A stretch of DNA of 64,000 nt from contig NZ_FOIB01000011.1 in assembly GCF_900111765.1 (NCBI RefSeq), positions 124,001 through 188,000 of the forward strand. The letters are read 5' to 3'. The stretch's first letter is position 1. Each line of letters starts with the position of its first letter. A model generated the notes under the pieces. That model was given only the letters and a program-made list of their open reading frames with translations. It was not told where the DNA came from and made no database searches. This document shows, piece after piece, positions 54,358 to 61,200 of the stretch. The position numbers and the translations under genes were made by a program. The stretch comes from Myxococcus fulvus. GTDB taxonomy: Bacteria; Myxococcota; Myxococcia; Myxococcales; Myxococcaceae.

Positions 54358-56372
54358 GCCGCATGCGCGGACTGCCAGAGGTGAAGTTCGGATGGCCCGG
54401 GGGCGCCCCGGCCACGGAGGTGCTCGGTCGGGAGTGGCTGGTGACGAATGGCCTGGGGGGCTACGCGTCCAGCACCCTGGCCGGCGTCAACGCGCGCCGC
54501 TACCACGGCCTGTTCATCCCCAACCTGCCGGAGAAGGGCCGCACCGTCATGCTGTCGCGGCTCATCGAGACGGCCCGGGTGGAGGGGCAGGTGTACAGGT
54601 TGGAGGGCGAGGTGCGCGCGGACGGGACGCTGGCGGGCGACACGTCGCTCTTGCGCGGCTTCCGGCTCGACGGCCTCATCCCCGAGTGGGACTACGTGCT
54701 GGGGCCCACGCGGCTTCGGCGCAGGCTGGTGATGGTGCATGGCGAGAACACGCTCTTCATCGAGTGGGCGCACCTGTCCGGGCCCGCCGTGAAGCTGCGC
54801 TTGCGGCCCTTCCCCACGTTCCGTATCCACGAGCACGACTTCCCCCACGGCTACTGCCAGCCCAAGGTCGTGCTCCAGGGCGAGCGCATCGAGATGTGCG
54901 CCGAGAAGGACGCGGAGCCCCTGCGCCTGCGGCTGTACTCGGAAGGCTCGGTGCCCTTCGTGGCGCTGCCGGAAATCTCGCCGCCCATCCTGTACCGCAC
55001 CGAGCGGGCGCGCGGGATGCCGCACGTGGAGACGCAGGCGAGCCCCGGCTACTTCGAGTGCACGGTGAAGCCTGGAGGCCGGCTGGCGCTGGGCGCCACG
55101 GTGCAGGACTGGGCGGTGTTGGACCGGGACCCGGCCATCAGCTTCGACATGGAGCGGGAGCGCGAGTGGCGCCTGTTGGAGCGGGCGCCGACCCAGGCGC
55201 GCAAGGACACGGCGGCGCGGCTGGTGCTCGCGGCGGACCAGTTCATCGTGGACCCCATGCGTCCGCGCGACGACGCGTGGGCGCGGGCCATCGGCGAGGA
55301 TGCGCGCAGCGTCATCGCCGGCTACCCGTGGTTCACGGACTGGGGCCGCGACACGATGATTTCGCTCGAGGGCCTGACGGTGTCCACGGGGCGCCTGCGC
55401 GAGGCGGCGGCGATTCTGCGCACGTTCCGCCACCACATCCGCGACGGCCTGTTGCCCAACCTCTTCCCGGAGGGCGAGGCGGAAGGGCTCTACCACACGG
55501 CCGACGCGACGCTCTGGTTCTTCCACGCGGTGGACCGCTACGTCACGGCGTCCAAGGACGAGGAGCTGTTGCGCGAGTTCTTCCCCACGCTGGAGGACAT
55601 CGTCCAGAAGCACCTGAAGGGCACCCGCCACAACATCCGCATCGACCCGGACGACGGGCTGCTGACGCAGGGCGAGCAGGGCTACCAGCTCACCTGGATG
55701 GACGCGAAGGTGGACGGCTGGGTGGTGACGCCCCGGCGCGGGAAGGCGGTGGAGCTCAACGCGCTGTGGTTCAACGCGATGAGGCTGATGGAGGAGTGGG
55801 CCGTGCGGCTGGGCGTGGACCCCGTGCCCTACGCCCAGGCCGCCGAGCGCGCGCAGGCCTCCTTCAACCAGCGCTTCTGGAACGCCCGCGCGGGGTGCCT
55901 GTTCGACGTGGTGGACGCCGAGGGCGGAGGCAACGACGAGGCCGTGCGGCCGAATCAAATCTTCGCCCTCTCGCTCAAGTACCCGGTGCTCGAGCAGGAC
56001 AAGTGGGCCGCGGTGCTGCGCAAGGTGGAGGTGGAGCTGCTCACCCCCGTGGGGCTGCGCTCCCTGGCGGCGGACCACTCCGACTACAAGGCCACCTACG
56101 ACGGCGACTTGCGCGCGCGCGACGCGGCGTACCATCAGGGCACGGTGTGGAGCTGGCTCATCGGCCACTACGTGGACGCGGCGCTGAGGGTGCAGCCGGA
56201 CCGCGCCCACCTGCGCGACGTCATGGACGGCCTGGAGGCGCACCTGCGCCAGGCGGGTGTGGGGCAGGTGAGCGAAATCTTCGACGCCACGCCCCCCTTC
56301 CGTCCCAGGGGCTGCATCGCCCAGGCGTGGGGCGTGGCGGAGGCGCTGCGCGTCTTCCTGCGGACCGCCTGA
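54354..56372 (+). CDS. Amylo-alpha-1,6-glucosidase (glycogen debranching enzyme, GDE family)
   Basis: A 672-residue two-domain protein. The N-terminal glycogen-debranching domain begins GREWLVTNGLGGYASSTLAG with the diagnostic NARRYHGLFIPNLP. The GH-type (alpha/alpha)6 catalytic domain contains GYPWFTDWGRDTMISLEGL, YHTADATLWFFHAVDRY, LTWMDAKVDGWVVTPR and the final YHQGTVWSWLIGHYVDAAL. It removes alpha-1,6 branch glucose from glycogen. ATG at 54354 overlaps the treZ stop (ATGA); a longer upstream frame reading to 54240 is not used. The pair could convert glycogen to trehalose for stress or development. Confidence 0.93.
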   Translation: MSRMRGLPEVKFGWPGGAPATEVLGREWLVTNGLGGYASSTLAGVNARRYHGLFIPNLPEKGRTVMLSRLIETARVEGQVYRLEGEVRADGTLAGDTSLLRGFRLDGLIPEWDYVLGPTRLRRRLVMVHGENTLFIEWAHLSGPAVKLRLRPFPTFRIHEHDFPHGYCQPKVVLQGERIEMCAEKDAEPLRLRLYSEGSVPFVALPEISPPILYRTERARGMPHVETQASPGYFECTVKPGGRLALGATVQDWAVLDRDPAISFDMEREREWRLLERAPTQARKDTAARLVLAADQFIVDPMRPRDDAWARAIGEDARSVIAGYPWFTDWGRDTMISLEGLTVSTGRLREAAAILRTFRHHIRDGLLPNLFPEGEAEGLYHTADATLWFFHAVDRYVTASKDEELLREFFPTLEDIVQKHLKGTRHNIRIDPDDGLLTQGEQGYQLTWMDAKVDGWVVTPRRGKAVELNALWFNAMRLMEEWAVRLGVDPVPYAQAAERAQASFNQRFWNARAGCLFDVVDAEGGGNDEAVRPNQIFALSLKYPVLEQDKWAAVLRKVEVELLTPVGLRSLAADHSDYKATYDGDLRARDAAYHQGTVWSWLIGHYVDAALRVQPDRAHLRDVMDGLEAHLRQAGVGQVSEIFDATPPFRPRGCIAQAWGVAEALRVFLRTA

Positions 56373-56414
56373 GCCACGCTCAGGCGGGGGGGCCGCGAAC
56401 CACCCGGACGAGGC

Positions 56415-57179
<765 letters not shown>

Positions 57180-57220
57180 GCGCGGGAACTCTTCTAAGGG
57201 GACGAGAAACTGGCGGGGCA

Positions 57221-57249
57221 CGTTAACAAAGCGCTCGGAAATCGGTCAA
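57221..57249 (-). promoter_or_regulatory. Candidate promoter of the PP2C gene
   Basis: On the minus strand TTGACC (57249-57244) is followed after 17 bases by TTAACG (57226-57221). The -35 is good and the -10 is poor. Its position, 42 bases before the ATG at 57179, argues against the upstream GTG start. Confidence 0.45.
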
Positions 57250-57267
57250 AACTCGTGCGGCTCGTGG

Positions 57268-57645
57268 TCAGCCAGGGGACATCGGAGGAGGGGAGGCAGG
57301 CTCGAAGGTCAAGCGGTCCCCTTCCTGGGTGCCGCTTGCGGCGAGCACGCCCGCGGGCAGCTCCAGGACGGAGCGTGCCTGCAGGTACACGGAGGTGGCC
57401 CGCCAGGGGGGCAGGGCCATCATCTGCTTGACGATGCGCCCCTGGGCGTCCAGGAAGGCCACGTCGATGGGAATGCGCATGAAGAACGTGTGGATGGAGT
57501 TACAGGGCTGGATGTGGAGGCCCTCGCCCACGGGCAGCTCGGTGCGGCCCATCAACCCCTTGAAGCGGTGGGCGAAGGACGTGGCCTTCTCCGCCCGGTC
57601 CGCCAGCGGCTTCTGCCGCGTCTCGTTGGTCACCTTCCAGCGCAT
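57268..57645 (-). CDS. DUF192 family protein
   Basis: A 125-residue DUF192 protein. The signatures are the central RFKGLMGRTELPVGEGL, the conserved SIHTFFMRIPIDVAFLD and a VLELPAGVLAASGTQEGD block near the end. Many homologs are secreted and have a signal peptide; none is visible here. The biochemical role is unknown. The gene is divergent from trmL with only 17 bases between the two start codons. Confidence 0.9.
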   Translation of the reverse strand: MRWKVTNETRQKPLADRAEKATSFAHRFKGLMGRTELPVGEGLHIQPCNSIHTFFMRIPIDVAFLDAQGRIVKQMMALPPWRATSVYLQARSVLELPAGVLAASGTQEGDRLTFEPASPPPMSPG

Positions 57646-57662
57646 GTAGCGCGTTCTACCCC

Positions 57663-58166
57663 ATGCTCGAGCCCCTGGCGCGTCCTCTGCATCTGGTCCT
57701 GGTCTCTCCCCAGATTCCCCCCAACACGGGCAACGTGGCCCGGCTCTGCGCGGTGACGGGCTGCCGGCTCATCCTGGTGGAGCCCCTGGGGTTCTCCATC
57801 GATGACCGCCAGCTCAAGCGGGCGGGGTTGGACTACTGGGACAAGGTATTTCTCCGCCTGTACCCGACGTACGGGGCCTACGTGGAGGCGTATCCGGAGG
57901 CGCGGCGGTGGTTGTTCTCGGCGCGGGCCGAGACGTCGTTGTTCGAGGCGCGGTTCGAGGCGGGGGACCACCTGGTGTTCGGCTCGGAGGTGACGGGGTT
58001 GTTGCCGGAGGTGATGGAGGGGGGGACGGGGACGGCGGTGACGATTCCGATGTTGGAGGGGGTTCGGAGCATGAACCTGTCCACGGCGGTGGGGGTGGGG
58101 ACGTACGAGGCGCTGCGACAGGTCTGTTTCAGCGGGGTGGGCAGGCGGGCACCCTCGGCAAGTTGA
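57663..58166 (+). CDS. trmL: tRNA (cytidine(34)-2'-O)-methyltransferase
   Basis: A 167-residue SPOUT methyltransferase that methylates the wobble ribose of tRNA-Leu species. Family signatures are LVSPQIPPNTGNVARLCAVT, LVEPLGFSIDD, the motif FGSEVTGLLPEV and PMLEGVRSMNLSTAVGVGTYE. The start is 17 bases from the divergent DUF192 gene and has no clear ribosome binding site, so a leaderless or very short leader is likely. The 34-base gap to the next gene suggests possible co-transcription with the giant J-protein. Confidence 0.94.
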   Translation: MLEPLARPLHLVLVSPQIPPNTGNVARLCAVTGCRLILVEPLGFSIDDRQLKRAGLDYWDKVFLRLYPTYGAYVEAYPEARRWLFSARAETSLFEARFEAGDHLVFGSEVTGLLPEVMEGGTGTAVTIPMLEGVRSMNLSTAVGVGTYEALRQVCFSGVGRRAPSAS

Positions 58167-58200
58167 GGGGCGGTGTGGAGGGACTACACTGGGGCGCAGG

Positions 58201-61200
58201 ATGACCCCGTCGCAGGCTGCCGAAGCGCTGTATTCCGCCCACAAGTCCCGAGCCACGGGCTGGTTGACGCTGTCCGCTGGAGGGCGTGAGTCGCGGCTGA
58301 GCTTGCGCGAGGGCGACCTCGTGGGGGCGCGGCTGGGGTTCGGCTATCAGAGTCCGGCGCAGGCGTTGTTGCAGGGTGGCCTGTTGGACGCGGAGGCGTT
58401 GGACGGGTTGTGGGCGCGGGGTGGGGCGGGGACGCCGGACGAGGATTTGTTGGAGGCGCGGGGGCTGGCCGCGGAGGTGGTGGCGGAGCAGCAGGTGCTC
58501 GCGCAGGTGCGCCGGCTGAGTGAGCTGGCGGAGCGCGCGGCCTTCGAGGCGGGGAGCGTGGAGGCGGAGTTCGAGCCCATCTCGGGTGTGCGGGTGGTGC
58601 GGGCCGCGCTGGAGCGGGGTGGGGCGGAGGGGGCGGGGAAGCGGGTGTATCGGTGCGCGGAGGTGTCCGCGTGCGGGCCGTGGGTGACGGATGCGGCGGA
58701 GCGGGAGCTGCTGGCGACGCTCGGGGAGTTCCGGCGGCCGGAGGGGTTGACGCCCGTGCACGAGGCGCTGCTGCTCGTGCTGGAGCGGGAGGGGGCGGTC
58801 GAGGCGCTGTCGGTGGAGGAGTGGGAGGCGCGGGAGGAGGCGAGGCGACGGGCGGAGGAGGAGGCGCGGCTCGCGGAGGAGGCGCGGCGGGCTGAAGAGG
58901 CCCGGTTGGCAGAGGAGGCTCGGCTCGCGGAAGAGGCTCGGCTCCGTGCGGAGGAAGAGCGTCGGATCGAAGAGGCTCGGCTGGCGGAGGAGGCGCGGCT
59001 CGCTGAGGAGGCCCGTGTCGCGGAAGAGGCTCGGCTGGCAGAGGAGGCGCGGCTCGCTGAAGAGGCTCGGCTCCGTGCAGAAGAGGCCCGGCTTCGTGCA
59101 GAGGAGGAGCGCCGGGTCGAAGAGGCCCGCCTTGCTGAAGAGGCGCGACTGGCCGAAGAGGCTCGGCTTCGTGCGGAGGCAGAGCGCCTTGCTGAAGAGG
59201 CGCGACTGGCTGAAGCGGCGCGACTGGCTGAAGAGGCTCGGCTCCGTGCCGAAGAAGAACGTCGGGCTGAAGAGGCTCGTCTCGCTGAAGAGGCTCGTCT
59301 CGCTGAAGAGGCGCGTGTCGCGGAAGAGACGCGACTGGCTGAGGAGGCGCGGCTCGCTGAAGAGGCCCGGCTTCGTGCAGAGGAGGAGCGCCGAGTCGAA
59401 GAGGCCCGCCTTGCTGAAGAGGCGCGACTGGCCGAAGAGGCTCGTCTCGCTGAAGAGGCGCGTGTCGCGGAAGAGGCCCGCCTTGCCGAAGAGGCCCGCC
59501 TCGCGGAAAAGGCTCGGCTCCGTGCAGAAGAAGAGCGTCGGGCTAAAGAGGCGCGGCTGGCTGAAGAGGCCCGCCTCGCTGAAGAGGCGCGTGTTCGTGC
59601 AGAGGAAGAGCGCCTCGCTGAAGAGGCACGTGTCGCCGAAGAGGCTCGACTTCGTGCGGAGGAAGAGCGCCGGGCTGAAGAGGCCCGCGTCGCGGAGGAG
59701 GCACGACAGGCAGAAGAGGCCCGTGTCGCGGAGGAGGCGCGACTGGCTGAGGAGGCCCGGCTCGCGGAAGAGGCTCGGCTCCGTGCAGAAGAGGCCCGTC
59801 TCGCTGAAGAGGCGCGACTGGCTGAAGAGGCGCGTGTCGCTGAAGAGGCCCGCCTAGTCGAAGAAGCTCGGCTTCGTGCAGAGGAAGAGCGTCGGGTCGA
59901 AGAGGCTCGTCTCGCGGAAGAGGCGCGACTGGCTGAGGAGGCTCGGCTCGCTGAAGAGGCGCGTGTCGCTGAAGAGGCGCGACTGGCCGAAGAGGCTCGT
60001 CTCGCGGAAGAGGCGCGACTGGCCGAAGAGGCTCGTGTCGCGGAAGAGGCGCGACTGGCCGAAGAGGCTCGTCTCGCGGAAGAGGCTCGTGTCGCTGAAG
60101 AGGCTCGACTGGCCGAAGAGGCTCGTCTCGCTGAAGAGGCTCGACTGGCCGAAGAGGCTCGTCTCGCGGAAGAGGCTCGGCTTCGTGAGGAGGAAGAGCG
60201 TCGACTCGAAGAAGCCCGCCTCGCGGAAGAGGCTCGTCTTCGTGAAGAGGAAGAGCGTCGGGCTGAGGAGGCTCGTCTCGCCGAAGAGGCGCGACTGGCT
60301 GAAGAGGCCCGCGTCGCGGAAGAGGCTCGTCTCGCGGAAGAGGCTCGCCTTGCGGAAGAGGTTCGTCTCGCGGAAGAGGCTTGGCTCCGTGCAGAAGAGG
60401 CCCGTTTCGCCGAAGAGGCGCGACTGGCTGAAGAGGCTCGACTTCGTGCAGAGGAAGAGCGCCGGGCTGAAGAGGCCCGCGTCGCGGAAGAGGCCCGTCT
60501 CGCGGTAGAGGCGCGACTCCGTGCGGAGGAAGAGCGTCGGGCCGAAGAGGCACGACTTGCTGAAGAGGCCCGTCTCGAGGAAGAGGCACGCCTTGCCGAA
60601 GAAGCTCGGCTTCGTGCGGAGGAAGAGCGTCGGGTCGAAGAGGCGCGACTTGCTGAACAGGTCCGTCTCGCTGAAGAGGCGCGACTTCGTGCGGAGGAGG
60701 AGCGTCGGCTCGAAGAGGCTCGTGTCGCGGAAGAGGCCCGCCTCGCAGAAGAAGCTCGCATAGCTGAAGAGACCCGTGTCGCTGAAGAGGCGCGACTGGC
60801 TGAGGCGGCTCGGCTCGCTGAAGAGGCGCGTGTCGCTGAAGAGGCGCGACTGGCTGAGGAGGCTCGGCTCGCTGAAGAGGCGCGACTGGCCGAAGAGGCG
60901 CGTGTCGCTGAAGAGGCGCGACTGGCTGAGGAGGTTCGGCTCGCTGAAGAGGCACGACTGGCCGAAGAGGCTCGTGTCGCGGAAGAGGCGCGACTGGCCG
61001 AAGAGGCTCGTCTCGCGGAAGAGGCGCGACTGGCCGAAGAGGCTCGACTGGCCGAAGAGGCTCGTCTCGCGGAAGAGGCTCGGCTTCGTGAGGAGGAAGA
61101 GCGTCGACTCGAAGAAGCCCGCCTCGCGGAAGAGGCTCGTCTTCGTGAAGAGGAAGAGCGTCGGGCTGAGGAGGCTCGTCTCGCCGAAGAGGCGCGACTG

